Below are positions 22,249-34,312 of a DNA stretch of 64,000 bases, piece by piece (positions within the stretch are counted from its first letter, which is position 1; every line of letters starts with the position of its first letter). The notes under the pieces were generated by a model. That model saw nothing but the letters and a program-made list of their open reading frames with translations, was not told where the DNA came from and did not search any database. The stretch lies in assembly GCA_023078555.1 (NCBI GenBank), contig CM041197.1, positions 2,080,501 through 2,144,500 on the forward strand. Reading direction: 5' to 3'. Made by a program: the position numbers and the translations under genes. Source of the stretch: Ulva prolifera. Taxonomy: Eukaryota > Chlorophyta > Ulvophyceae > Ulvales > Ulvaceae.

Positions 22249-25034
22249 ATGCAGGAGGGCCTGGACGGTGGTTCCGTGGCAAGGGTGGGGCCTATGGCAG
22301 ATGTGGATGTGGCAGCACGCACGGCCGCTGGCGTCCGCAGCCGCGGTTCCCGTGTGGCTGGCGGCGGGCTGCAGCACCCGGCGCGGGTCAGCGACGTTTT
22401 CGCGATGCAGCGTCAGGGTGTGGCGGCCGTGCGGGTGGCGGGCATGTTTCCCGAGCTGCTGGGATCTGCGGGCTCACGCGCCCTCCCGGATGTGTGGGTG
22501 CGGGTGGGAATATCCAAGGCGGCAGCCCAGGTTTACTTTGCGTTTGGGCAGCGCGTACGCGTGCTGACGAGTGCTCGCGTGGGACATTTTTGGACGTCCA
22601 TGGCTTCTGCCGCGGTGTGGAGGATGGATGTTGGGGTGGGGTGGCAGTGGCCAGCGCCTGTGTGATGGGTTCAGGCTTGTCGGGGAGTGTCGTTGTGCGG
22701 CAGTCAGAGTATGGCCTTGCATGGTGCGAGGGTCTTGCGCCGGCGCCGGCGGGCAGGCATGCGGTGGCAAGCACAGCCCTTGTGGTGCCCACTTTTGAGC
22801 CTGTGGGGCAGCTGAAGCCGGGGCGCATCACCACAGGCATGCATCTCGGTGCCTGCATCATGCGCTGTGTCCAAGCGCTGCTGCAAAGGGATTTGCTTGA
22901 GCCAGCCTCGAGCACAGCATCCAGGCTGGAAAGCGCACGGGTTATGATGTTGCTAGCAGCACGCCTGGCTGCAGTCGGGCTGGATGCAGCGGCCACGTGC
23001 TGTGCAGCGCCGGCATCACATGACAGCGCAGTGGCAGCATCACATGCTCCAAAAGCAGCGACTGGGGCTGCAAAACCTCCCGCTTCAGTTGCGGAGCCGT
23101 GAGTGGGCGCGGCGGAGGCCCAGGCCGTACTCCAGAGAGTGGTGCGGGTTATGCACGCAGCGGCTCCAATGCCAGTAGTCACATCTGCTGCTACTACGGT
23201 TGAGGTCACGCGGGATGTGAGTGCGCTGATAGAGCAAAGAGCTGAGCCCACAGGGGCCATGTGTCCTGAGTTCGGGGCAGTGGTGTTGAGTGCCGTGGGA
23301 TGCGTGGGGTCTGACTCTGATGCGCATCCAGATGATGTGCCCGCTGTAGATGTAGCCGCGGCAGAAGGTGTTGCTGCGGCTGCGCATGGTGTGAGTTTGA
23401 CCGGTTTGGCTGTAGCGGGCGCAGCGGCAGTGGCCACAGGTGCTGCGGGTGCTGCACATGCTGCAGACCCACAGCTGGTTGCAGAGTTGACCCTGGCACA
23501 CACCAGCGTGGGGCTGAGGCTACGGGGAGGTGGTTCTGGAACCATGCTGCCTGATCCCGGTGGAGGTGTGGAGGCTGGTAGTGAACGGGGCAGCGGCGGC
23601 TCGGCGGGGTCTGGCTCGGCTGAGGCGTTTCCAAACCGGCCGGCAGCGGTGGCCGGCCCATCAGCCAAGTCGAAGCAGATTGCAGCTGCTGTATTGCGTC
23701 TCCGGACATCGCGGCAATTTCGTATGATGTCAGGTGCCAGGTCTGTAGTGAAGAAGCGTGTGCGTGAGGAGGCAGCTGACATGGTTTGCGCAGTCATAGG
23801 GAAGGCGGTGGGTGGGGGCGCGGCTGTGGATGCTGCAGCTGCAGTGGCCCCTGAAGGTGGCTGTCCTATGGCAGCTCCCATTGTGAATAATACCACCGTT
23901 GCAGACTCCGCCGCTGAGGATCGCCCCTCATCGGGGGTCCCCGGTGCAGCCAATTGCATCCCTGTGCTTGATGTATCGTGGATCAGCGCAGCTGGGCGCC
24001 CTGCTGCTAGGAAGACGCGGCATGTGGAGCGCAATGCCTCGCTCCGCTTTAAACACAGCAGAGGCGCTGTGTCTCTGACCATGGCCGTTCTCGATGATTC
24101 CGACGATGATATGCCCGAGCCGGATGCCTTGAACAGGGATGCGCCGTCACCTTTGGTGGCTGTCGCTGAGGGAGGCGCACCCGAGCCTGAAAAGTCGCTC
24201 ACGCAGTGGCTCAGCGGGGTCGTTGCGCAGCGACCTGAGGTTGGGGGTTGTGGCGGCGATGCGGCACTGGCTGACAGCAGCCCTACCTTTGCGCAGGGTA
24301 ATGTTGCTGCCCCGGAGCCGGACATTGCGGCCGAGCTTCGCCGTCATGATTCTGTCATTACACCTGAGCAAGTGCCACCCGTGGCAGGCGTGTGTGAGCG
24401 GGTGAGTGATGTATACAGAGGCAGTGGTGGTGCTGCCCTTACACCGCAACTAGTGCGAGCCTCACCGGCACATGGTGACGGTGTGTCACGCAGTGATGAT
24501 GGCAACACAGAGTGTGAGAGCTTTTCATTGTTCAACTCCAACGATGAGGACATCGAGGGTGATGTGTCGTACACAGCGTCCCAGATCTGCCCATTGTCCT
24601 CGGAGTCTGGTGATGAGGACGGGGACAGCGACGTTGTGCCAGTGCAAGAGACGGGTTCAGGAGATAAAGTTGCTGCGCTGCATCGTCATGGCGACTTGCT
24701 CGACAACCCGCAGATGTATACTAGGTACGCGGCTACTCCTATCCGTTATGAGTTCCACTGCAGTGCATGTCCCGCCACCTTGACATGAAAGCCATCAGTC
24801 ATCACTGCAATGCACGCTGCCATTCACTGCAACGCACGTATGCATCGTGTGTTGAAACCACAAGACGCCGTGCACATGTTCGCCAGTAACGGCAAGCTTG
24901 CGTGCAGGTTCAAGAGCAATAGCATGGGCACGGCGGCGATGGCACATGAAGAGGTGGTCATGCCGCGCCGTGAAATGCAAGTGCGCGGCCTGGCCTCCAA
25001 GTGGTCGGCTTCGTGGAGTGACGTCGACGCGAAA
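22249..25034 (+). pseudogene. Duplicated Ala-rich gene family, copy 2
   Basis: The product is unknown. A first exon-like frame (22249-22662) starts MQEGLDGGSVARVG and holds GMFPELLGSAGSRALPDVWV. A second, much longer frame runs from about 22670 to the donor at 24724 (MYTR|GTACGC). It contains the blocks shared with copy 1 plus a 0.95-kb segment missing there: a basic stretch (SARSVVKKRVREEAA-like), VLDDSDDDMPEPD, and an acidic tract FNSNDEDIEG. One TGA at 23100-23102 sits where copy 1 has Ser (TCA), so this copy carries a nonsense mutation. A third exon (24840-25034) matches copy 1 (MPRREMQVRGLAS). It is cut at about 25034 by the copia element that follows. The protein is low-complexity, with Ala-rich and acidic segments. 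Confidence 0.6.
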
Positions 25035-25113
25035 CTCTCCTCGCGAGGAGAGGCACGGCGATGCTGAACAGCAGCCTCTCGTCGACAGGGACGCTGACCA
25101 GCAGCTCCCTGAC

Positions 25114-26111
25114 TGTCGTGAGATGGCACCTCACGCTAGCGCAGGCATGTGGTCACAATGCATGAAACTCATGCATTGAGTCATGATGTACAGTCATACA
25201 CAGGTGCCTGTCATGACACATGTCATGGCACACTTGTATATATTAAGATCCTCGTGCTTCACGAAGATCACCAAGTCAGAATCCCACAAGATACATACAC
25301 GTGGCGCTTGCGCCGCACACACTTGTATGGTCACACACTCTATTGCATTTCATAAAGTCAGCTTATAAAAGGTCATGCACCTAATCATGCACGCGAACAC
25401 AAGTGACCTCAGCTTATGAGGCCGCCTGTGCGACAAGTTACAACCATCCGCCAGATCGGGCAGCCGCACGCGTCGCGGAGACGCGGTGCGCTTGCGCGCC
25501 GTCAGACTCAGCTGTGCACGTCAAAATGTACACAGGCACGGACAGCTCAGTCCCGGCGCCCCTCTAGTTACACACTGTGGCGGCTATGTCAAGATGCTGC
25601 ACATTATCGCGCACAATCTCGGGATGAGATCCAGCTTTCAGCGTGTCGATCTCTGGCTCGCACCACGCCACGCCCGCCCATGGGGCAGCATCGTGCGCAG
25701 CCTCCCTCAGAGATCCTCATGCACCACGCACTGCGCACAGAACACTGTCAAACACTCACGCATTTCAGCGTGTCACCACAAGTCACTGGGGATCCCTCAC
25801 TTATTGGGGATTCCATCAGATGACTGCGTAGGGTGCGCAGCATCTTGGCGAGGCCAGCCATAGGAGGGGGTAGTCCTGGGCGCATCACAAGCAGTATTTA
25901 TACTGCGCGCTTGCTGGGTCCGACACAGTTCGCACTGGTTCGGATGGGGCGCTTCTATTGAGCATTTCTTCCATCTTGTCCTGCGTACACGCATCCAATC
26001 TCTGTTTATTGTCGCCGCATAGGTCCTCGTGCCTGGCCGTAACCCCACGCTTCCACTGTCAATCTTTCCAAGGTACTCCGCTCAGAGACCAGGGACCTCG
26101 CGTCCTAGACA
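25114..26111 (+). mobile_element. Solo LTR, family 2, 998 bp, inside gag
   Basis: It starts TGTCGTGAGATGG and ends GTCCTAGACA, with the 5-bp duplication CTGAC at 25109-25113 and 26112-26116. Removing it restores the gag sequence seen in element 1 (CTCCCTGAC then GAACAGCC). It contains TATAAAAG near 25366 and a second TATTTATA near 25896, plausible promoter parts. No internal region of this family is present in the window. Confidence 0.9.
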
Positions 26112-29100
26112 CTGACGGGGAACAGCCCGCGGGCATGTTACTCCGTGACGGACGAGTTGTCCGGCCACGACCTTCCACCCAAACGAGGCGGAGCAGCCAA
26201 CAGGTGCCTTTTTCCTCTCATGTTGTGAACGATCCTGGTCACACTGAGTCATTCATATCACTCGAAACGTTGACCGAAGCGCTGCGTGCATCTCGGGGAC
26301 GTAGCGAACCTGATTTGACAAAAGGAAAACTCCCTGAATGGAATTTTAAGACTGAAAGCTTCGTTGCGTACAAGCAGCAAGTCTTTTTGTGGTTAGGTCA
26401 ATTTGCGTTAGACCATTTGTTGCAGCACGCACCGTCTGCGGACGAACAGCGTGTCCATGCTAGGGCGAGGACATAGGTCCCGATGTCTTTGCCTGACGCG
26501 GATAGGATCACTGTCTATCGCATGTCACACTTGTGTGAAGCATGGGCCTATTTGACTACAAAGTATAGGCCTAGCACTGAAGCCGAGATCCACAGACTGT
26601 GAAGTCGTTTCAATTCTCTGTCACAAAATAATAGAGATGTTGCATCTTATTGTGGTGATGTCATGAGTGTTGACACTCAACTGGAGGCACTAGGTGCTGA
26701 TGTGGGCCAGCGTTGGCTTCGACTTAAATTGTTAGAAGTGGGGGAGGAGTTCAATGCCGTGCGCGGCGAAGTTCACCACTTCTCCCCCCCCATGTAATCA
26801 TATCGCGTTTAACTGAGCATGCGGACCTGCTCAAATCTCAGCGACAGCTGCAGGCTAGGTCTGGGGCGCCCGCGGGCAAACCAGGCCAAGGCTGGCGAAA
26901 GCAACCCCGTGGTGATGGTCCTGTGGTCGCTGCCCTCGCGGCTGGCCAGGCTCCTCGCGAGGAGACCATGACCTGTTTCTTCTGCAAGAAGAAAGGACAT
27001 TTGCGTGCGAACTGCCCCCAGCGCAAGCAGGCTGCGGCCAAAGATGTTTGTGCCGTAGAAATGCCTGAAAAGTATCCAATCCCAGATGCGTCTTTGCCTT
27101 GGAACATTATTATAGATAGTGGGTCGGACATTCATATCGTGGGAAATCGCGAGATGTTCACTGAGTATGGACCGTGTCAGCGGACTGCCAATCCCGCGGG
27201 AGCAGGCAAGCTCCCCATCATGGGCAGGGGAACCATTCAGGTGAACCTGGGCACGTATGTGGATAAGCATGGGAATAAGCATCCTCTGGATGTGGAGATC
27301 CCTGGTGTTTATTATGCCCCTGAATGTCCGTATAACCTGCTGAGTACAATGGGTCTTCGGCACGAGCAGATGTTTTTGGATACGCGTAGGAGTGTTTTGT
27401 ATTTGCCGGGTCTGGGTGACATGGCTACTGGTATTGAAGACGATGTCAAATACCAGGAGCTCGATGAGGATGGTCATCCTGTTTTTGCTTTCAAAATGAA
27501 TGTGGAGACCAAACCTATCCTTGTCGGTGCTCCAGTCAACCGAGGGGTGGTTTGGTCTAACCAGAGCAGCCCGACCTGCGTGGTCGAGGACCAGCAACAG
27601 TGGCATCATGTGGCAGCTGCGGCTGGTGACCTACAGCGACCCAATGCTGGGGGAGCTGAGGTCCCACATGATGCTTACTTGCTGGACCCTGCTTTTATAG
27701 CGCATTTGTCGTTTCATTAGTCGAACTGGGTTCTCAAGCGTATGCAAGCCAACGCTGATTTTTATGGCGATTTGAATTTGAGCGTCGATGCCGAGCCACT
27801 AGGAAATCGGAGTCATGGCTGCAGAATTGGCAAAGTGCCTGCGGGTAATTTTTCTGCCAATGATCGTGAGCTCATGGGCCAGGCCAAGTATCCTGGGGAA
27901 CAAATGCATGCCGATTTAGCTGGTCCTGTCACTCTAGTGGGAATTGGAGGTGTGAAATATGTTTTGTTTGTGATGTGTGCCTTTACCCGCTATACTTTCG
28001 TAGTCGGTCTGCGCAAAAAGAGTGAAGCTGCGGCCATGATCTCTTACATTATTGAACGCATTCGGGTGAATGTGGTGAAGCCAGGTGAACCGGGTGTGCG
28101 CATCCTACACACCGACAAAGGGGGAGAGTTCATGGTTGAGGCCTTAAAACTCTACCTCCAGCGTCGCGGCATCACTCACCGCTTAACCCGCACAGCCAAT
28201 CATCGATGTAATGGCATGATCGAGCGGAGAGTCAGAATCGCCTTTGAGTCACTCCGTGCAGTGCAGCTTGCGAGTGGCCTGCCTCCGTTCCTGTGGATCG
28301 AATGTCTTGCCAGTGTTGTACATGGCCACAATCTCACAAGGATATCATTCCTTATATGGCCTTTTTCCGGGACACCTCCGTTGAGGTGTTCCGAGCTCTG
28401 CTGCGGCAGCAGCGTCCGTGGGGGGTTAAGGTGTATGCATATCCCAGGGACGGCAAGCTCCGCAAGTTGTCCCCGCGGGGTGTCCTTGCATACTGGGTCG
28501 GGGCTGGGCTGGGCCCCAGCATGCAGCGTGTGTACGCCCAGGATGTCCCTGGGGGTAGGGTTTTTGTAGTGCGTCAAGTGATGTGCACTGCGGATCAGAT
28601 GATCCGCCACGTACGCAAGTACGACGCGTCCGATGTTGTGGACAAGAGGGAGCCTGCGGAGTTTGCGAACTCCTACAAGGTTGCCTTTGAGGGGGACAAT
28701 GACGGTGAGCGTGTGACTGATAGTGATGTTCCCCCGTTTCTGTTTGACCACACGTATGACGGGGGAGTGTTGCGCCGTCTGCGTGACCAGCTTCACACCC
28801 CCCCAGGTCATGGTAGAGTGCCTGTCATGGAAATGACTTTCCGCCAGGACGACCCCAACCCTAGTCCTAACGTGTATTCTCCACGGTTTGGGGCTGGCTC
28901 CTCTGCGGAGATAATTCGACGTGACCCCTCTCGGGCCACACCGGAAATGGCCAGAGTGGCTCTCCATCGCACGCGTGCGACCTCCAGAGCTGCTGCCCAT
29001 CCCAATGTCCCTGTTCCCCCTCGTGTGCGCGGCGAAGTGCATCACCCTGTCGCTTTGCCCTCTCGTACTGCGCAGTACGTTGTCACGCGCAAAACTGTGT

Positions 29101-31209
29101 TGCACGACCCTGGTGTAGAAGCTGCCTTTCCTGTTCAAGTGTCTGTCAGTGCGTTTGACGATGACATGGACGAGGACGAAGATAGTCCTGGCATCTATGA
29201 CGATGAACATGTCATGGACTACACCGTCTCAGATGATGAACGGGCTACGGCCCATCAGAATCTGGAGGCTCAGCGGGTCCGTTCCGGAAGTAATTCGGCT
29301 GCGGCCTCAGCATCTGGCGCCGGGGCAGTTGCTCAGCCCCTGCGAGGAGCCGAGGCGCCGAGGCCCTTCTGGGAGGATGAGCCAGATGAATTGGAGACCG
29401 GGTCCGAATTAGGGGGAGAGGATCCGGACCCCTCAGCCGCAGTTGGGGTAAATTTGCCTGACGAGGTGAGGGCCGTTCCAGCTGCCTTACCTCGTAATAA
29501 AATCAATCCTCTTGTACGCAGACGCCTTGTTCCATTGGCTTCGGATGTAGCAGCTGTGCATATGCATGAGCCTGCGGGCTCTGACATTGCTAGTAGTGAA
29601 ACAATAGCTGCTATTGACGCTCCGGGCTGCAGTCAGGACACATCAGCCGCGGCTGACTGTGGAGTGTCCTGTGCAGGCCTGAAGCATCAGCATGTGGAGT
29701 CTGGTGAGCAGCAGAATGCTCAGCGTTGTGGGTTGCGCAGAGCAGCTGCCGCCAGGAAGCAGAAGCCTTCCCACCCTGATCTGCCTTCTATGAAGGAAGG
29801 ACTCGCGGGTCCAGACAGGGATGCTTGGCTGCGTGCCATGCAGGAGGAGGTGGAAGCACGGGACATTTATGTTGTGCTATCTGCCTGCGGGTAAGAAAGC
29901 TATCTCGGGCAAGTGGGTGTTCAAGATCAAGCGCGGACCCGCTGGTGAGATTCAGCGTTACAAGGCACGATATGTAGCTCGTGGTTTTTCTCAGGTAGAA
30001 GGAGTTGATTTCTTTGAAACCTGGTCCCCTGTCGGTAGTTACGCGACACAGCGTGTGTTGCTGTCTATTGCTGCTCAGGAGGATTTGGGGATTAGGCATA
30101 TAGATATACAGTGCTTTTCTGAACGGTGACCTGGAGGAAGAGGTTTTCGTTGAATAGCCCCCGTACTTTACAGACGGGACAGCACGTGTATGGAAATTGC
30201 ATAAGACTCTGTATGGCCTGAAGCAAGCCGCTCGCGAGTGGCATAAAGCTTTAGTAAAGGTCTTGGCTGAACTGGGATTTGTGTGCGCACAGATTGATCC
30301 CGGACTGTATGTCAGTAAAACCAGTCGCTGCTTTATCTTTCTGTGGGTGGATGATTTGTTCATTTTTAGTTGCTCTGCGGGGCTGCAAGAAATCATCAGT
30401 GTCATTCTCACAAAATTCGAAGGTAGAGACCTAGGTGACCTATCTTGGGCACTTGGCACTGAGATCACGCGTGATCGGAAGGCCAAAACAATCACAATGA
30501 CAACGTACCAAAATCCAGAACCTGCTGGAAAAGTACAGCATGTCTGACTGTCGTAAATCTCTCTCTCCATTAGTGCCGCGGCAACAGCTAAGGAGTGTGA
30601 AAGAGCATCCTGACTTGGAGAAAGCCAGTGCTGCTGAGCATTCCAGGTTCATGAGTGCTGTAGGGAGCATCCAGTATATTGCAGGAGTGACACGACCTGC
30701 CCTGAGCTATGTGGCACATGCCCTGGCCCGGCACATGTCTAGTAGTCTAAAGGAACATCGGTCTGCCGTGCAACATGTTCTGAGATACCTACAGTCCACA
30801 AAGAATTTATGAATAAAATTTGTAGGCTCTGAGGGACACGGGTGTTTATTAGAGGCTTTTTCAGATGCAGATTCTGCGAATTCTGCAGATCTGAAGAGTG
30901 TGTCTGGTATGGTTATTCGAGTGTATGGGAACTCTGTTCTCTGGCGTTCGAAGAAACAGAGTATAGTGGCTGGGGATACAACAGAGGCTGAGCTCATCGC
31001 GATGAGTGCAATAGCCAACGAGTTAATGTGGGTGAAGCAGTTGCTTCTCGATTTGAAGCTCGTCCCACATAAGCCAACTCTGTGGGGTGACAATAAGAGT
31101 GCCAACATTTTGGCTGTTAATGTTGTGTCCACTGACAGATCCAAGCACATTCGTGTGCGGCACTTGCGAGTGCGGGAATATGTCCAGATGGATGAACTTG
31201 AGGTAGCAT

Positions 31210-31603
31210 TGTCATAAATGAGGTCCATCCTGGGACACAATGCATGACGTGCAAGTACGCACATGAGTGTGGTGGCCACGGGCCCAACTCCTGTTATGTT
31301 AGGAAATATGCATGATCATATGCATGAGCGTAATCCAGCACAATCCATGTGAGGATTGTGTGCGGTCACTGTGATTATGACCGCTGTAGACTTGACTGAT
31401 CGGTGGCATATAGTCATGTGCCTCCAAGTCTACTGTAACCATTCTCTTACAGTCTTACGTGGTTCCTGTATTGCCTCACTGCATAACAGTACATCCCTTG
31501 ATCTGTGCATTGCCGACGTACGACCTGAGTGCTCCACAGGTAACGGCTCTGCATCCCACTAGCTAGCTTGATGAATGCTGCGCATAGGTCCTTGCTTATA
31601 ACA
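31210..31603 (+). mobile_element. Solo LTR, family 3, 394 bp, inside RNase H
   Basis: It starts TGTCATAAATGAGG and ends GCTTATAACA, flanked by the 5-bp duplication AGCAT (31205-31209 and 31604-31608). Without it, the RNase H tail reads on as VAWVGTVDQL, as in element 1. It differs from LTR families 1 and 2. Confidence 0.9.
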
Positions 31604-31726
31604 AGCATGGGTAGGCACTGTCGATCAATTACTAGATGTGTTCACCAAAGTGCTGCCCGGATCTGCTTTGCAAGAAGTTCGTGATAAACTCTAGCTAGTG
31701 GAGACGTAGCAGGGTTTATGGGAGAG

Positions 31727-32079
31727 TGTCACAATGCATGAGCCTGCGGGCAGCAGTGTGGTGACAGGTGCACCCATGCACGGACGATTCGCGGATCCAG
31801 TGCAGGGGTAAGCCGCCAGCCGAGATTGTCTCGATGTAGTGAGAGAGATCCCGCGAGGGTTTCGCGAGGGCCGTAACCTTGAGTGTTCAGTGTGCATATA
31901 AGCATGTGCACACTGAGATCTGTAACCATTCTTATCACTGTTTCACGGTACTAGCTGTATCCTGAACTTTCCTTCGCATTCCTTGGTTCTACGTCTGTGC
32001 GCAGCAGGTATGGAATGCTGGCTGCCTGACCTGACTTAAGACTGCGCGTCTGACCTGCAGATAGAGTGACTTTCTGACG
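31727..32079 (+). mobile_element. 3' LTR of copia element 2 (family 1)
   Basis: It begins TGTCACAATGCATGAG after the purine-rich tract TTTATGGGAGAG. It matches the family-1 LTRs with an extra short duplication (GCGAGGGTTTCGCGAGGG) and ends TTTCTGACG, one base off the usual TGACA. There is no partner 5' LTR. Confidence 0.85.
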
Positions 32080-32082
32080 ACC

Positions 32083-32657
32083 GATGTACATTGGAAGGCA
32101 GCAAAGCGTGTGCTGAAATACCTTGCTAGGACTCTTGATCGTGGCATAGTATACCAGCGAGGTAGCCCAGGAATTGTGGGCTACACTGACGCTGACTATG
32201 CTGGGGAGATGGACACTCGAAAGAGCACATCAGGTGCTGTGGTGATCATGCATGGTGGTGTTGTGGTGTGGAGAGTGAAGGTGCAGACTGTGGTAGCTTC
32301 TTCAACATGCGAAGCGGAGTTGATCGCAGCAGCCGCTACAGCCACGGAGCTACTGTGGGTACGTAAGCTCATGGGCGAAGTGACTGGCAGAATTGCACGA
32401 CTGCGCCTCTATGGGGATAACCAGGCGGCTCTGGATCTAATGCAGCAAAACACCCGGGATCCTCCGGGCGCACGAAGCACATTGATGTGGCATACAATTT
32501 TGTGCGACACCGTGTGATGCAAGGCGACATCGAGCCCGTGATTGTGGGGACTGATGAAATGAAGGCGGACATCATGACCAAGGCACTGCCCGGACCGAGC
32601 CATGAAGACGGAGCTCGGGGCATGGGGATGCAGACTGTTTTGCAGCCAAGAGCATGA
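32083..32657 (+). pseudogene. Copia element 3 fragment: RNase H and C-terminus
   Basis: Immediately after the LTR of element 2 the sequence reads WKAAKRVLKYLARTLDRGIV, then YTDADYAGEMDTRKSTSGAV, ASSTCEAELIAAAATATELL and LYGDNQAALDL. These are the copia RNase H motifs, from a family different from elements 1 and 2. A frameshift near 32462 leads to TKHIDVAYNFVRHRV and DIMTKALPG. A purine tract TTCAGGGGGAA precedes TGTGGCAGC at 32672, a candidate LTR start whose end I cannot define. The upstream part of this element is missing from the window. Confidence 0.85.
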
Positions 32658-32671
32658 CCATTCAGGGGGAA

Positions 32672-33190
32672 TGTGGCAGCACAGATATCTTCTGAGCTGC
32701 ATGAATGGGGCATGCTGTAGCAGTACATTGTGCATTGTCCACTATGTGACAGTGGGACGTCTAGTGCATATCTAGTGTATTGTAAGCTAGGTATTATGCA
32801 CATGAGAGCGCCAGCTAGTGAGGGAATGGTGTGATGGAGTTGAGAGGATGTTCTGGTGGAACTGAGTTCCACAGAGCAATATGTTTCTTTAGGCTGTGTT
32901 GTGCGTCGTCTACTGTAGTGGTCGCTCATATTCTCCTCTTATTTATGGGTGTTCAGCCTCATAATGGTCCTCATGCACAGCCTCTTAAACACGCCCCCAA
33001 CCTCGTCATACTTATGAGGCCAATTTTCGGTCCTCATATTGTATGAGGAGTGTTCGTGAACTTATGCGACGCGACATGCGGCGCAGTATGAGCGACTCGG
33101 TAGAAGCTGCAGTGCGCTGTTCCGGTGGATATTCGACTATACACACTATTACGTGATGATATGGTGCTGTGCCGCGGTGTCCATGTAAAT
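32672..33190 (+). other. Probable 3' LTR start of copia element 3, end undefined
   Basis: The purine tract and TGTGGCAGC start suit an LTR. A TATTTATGG TATA-like word lies near 32938. There is no second copy or duplication to fix the right end, and no gene is visible. Confidence 0.4.
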
Positions 33191-33333
33191 TTGTGGTTCG
33201 CTCGCATCAACATCCGGTGGCCAGCAGAGCACCCAAGACGACCACCCCCCCATGCCCACTAGCACGACCACTCGTGGCTGTGCTAGTGGCGCATGGGAGG
33301 CTGGTATTCTTGAGCGCAACTGCTCACTGCACC
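33191..33333 (+). repeat. Dispersed repeat, copy B
   Basis: It is related to 1663-1806: shared blocks include GTGGCCAGCAG, CCATGCCCA, CACTCGTGG and GGCGCATGG. Same orientation, diverged sequence. Confidence 0.6.
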
Positions 33334-33469
33334 AGATGGACATTGAGGAACTGGAAGTATGTGGTGTCCATGGGCAGCTGGATTCACCTCCATTACCTGA
33401 TACTATCAAAGCACTTGCTTGCATGCATTCACTGCTACTTGAAGCTCAAGTAAGTGATTACCCACTAGC

Positions 33470-34312
33470 TGCAACTACTCCTCCAGTCAGTGTTGACCTG
33501 CTGGCTATGGGTTGGTCAGCTCAGGTGTCCATGACAACAAGTAGTGCAGAACGTGCAGAACGAACCTGCTTCTCGAGAGGCGCCTCACACATGCAACTAA
33601 TCCTGCATTCACATCCAGTCAGTGTTGACCTGCTGGCTGTGGGTTGGATAGCACACGGCCAGGCCCAACAAGTAGTGCAAGTAGTGCAGAACGAACCTGC
33701 TTCTCGAGAGACGCCCCACACATGCAACTAATCCTGCATTCACCTCCAGTCAGTGTTGACCTGCTGGCTGTGGGTTGGATAGCACACGGCCAGGCCCAAC
33801 AAGTAGTGCAAGTAGTGCAGAACGAACCTGCTTCTCGAGAGACGCCCCACACATGCAACTAATCCTGCATTCACCTCCAGTCAGTGTTGACCTGCTGGCT
33901 GTGGGTTGGATAGCACACGGCCAGGCCCAACAAGTAGTGCAAGCAGTGCAGAACGAACCTGCTTCTCGAGAGACGCCCCACACATGCAACTAATCCTGCA
34001 TTCACCTCCAGTCAGTGTTGACCTGCTGGTTGTGGGTTGGATAGCTCACGGCCAGACCCAGCAAGCAGTGCAGAACGTGCAGAACGAACCTGCTTCTCGA
34101 AAGGCGCCTCACACATGCACCTACTCCTGCATTCACCTCCAGTCAGTGTTGACCGGCTGGTTGTGGGTTGGATAGCTCACGGCCAGACCCAGCAAGCAGT
34201 GCAGAACGTGCAGAACGAACCTGCTTCTCGAGAGGCGCCTCACACATGCACCTACTCCTGCATTCACCTCCAGTCAGTGTTGACCTGCTGGCTGTGGGTT
34301 GGACAGCACATG
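33470..34312 (+). repeat. 131-bp minisatellite, about 6-7 copies
   Basis: GTCAGTGTTGACC recurs at 33486, 33618, 33749, 33880, 34011, 34142 and 34273, giving one spacing of 132 and five of 131 bp. Units carry CTTCTCGAGAG-CGCC, CACACATGCAACTAATCCTG and CACGGCCAGGCCCAACAAG. The middle units are nearly identical; the outer ones diverge. The period is not a multiple of three, so the stacked open frames are by-products. Confidence 0.95.

Larger units (their letters stand above)
25037..31709 (+). pseudogene. Copia element 2 gag-pol remnant
   Basis: Gag runs to about 26960, with the knuckle CFFCKKKGHLRANC near 26970-27015. The protease motif is IIIDSGSDIHIVGN at about 27105. The integrase core is present here and is missing from element 1: MHADLAGPV near 27905 (first Asp), HTDKGGEF near 28110 (second Asp) and GMIERRV near 28215 (Glu), so the D,D,E triad is visible. 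RT has LWVDDLFIF near 30340. RNase H has DADSANSAD-like residues, TTEAELIAMS and WGDNKSAN. Stops include TAG at 26474, 27718 and 30154 (each CAG in element 1) and TGA at 26600 (TGG). Frameshifts occur near 26785, 28310, 29855 and 30115. The gene is dead but preserves a template of the complete element. Confidence 0.9.
25035..32079 (+). mobile_element. Copia element 2, 5' truncated, decayed
   Basis: This is homologous to the element at 42143-47826 but in plus orientation. It lacks the 5' LTR and the first codons of gag: similarity starts at the 18-bp palindrome CTCTCCTCGCGAGGAGAG. It contains gag, CCHC knuckle, protease, integrase, RT and RNase H in the usual copia order, with many stops and frameshifts, and ends with its own 3' LTR. 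Two solo LTRs of other families are nested in it. It joins copy 2 of the duplicated family on the left and a different copia fragment on the right. Confidence 0.9.

Noticed and set aside
22388-24325. A 645-codon minus-strand open frame
   Set aside because: It lies antisense to the copy 2 gene. Its Pro/Ala/Ser/Thr composition is what GC-rich codons give when read backwards. Similarity to copy 1 and the donor site support the plus strand.
25000-32100. A full-length copia element 2 with two LTRs
   Set aside because: No family-1 LTR or target duplication is found at the left end. The 998-bp LTR in gag is of another family and has its own duplication.
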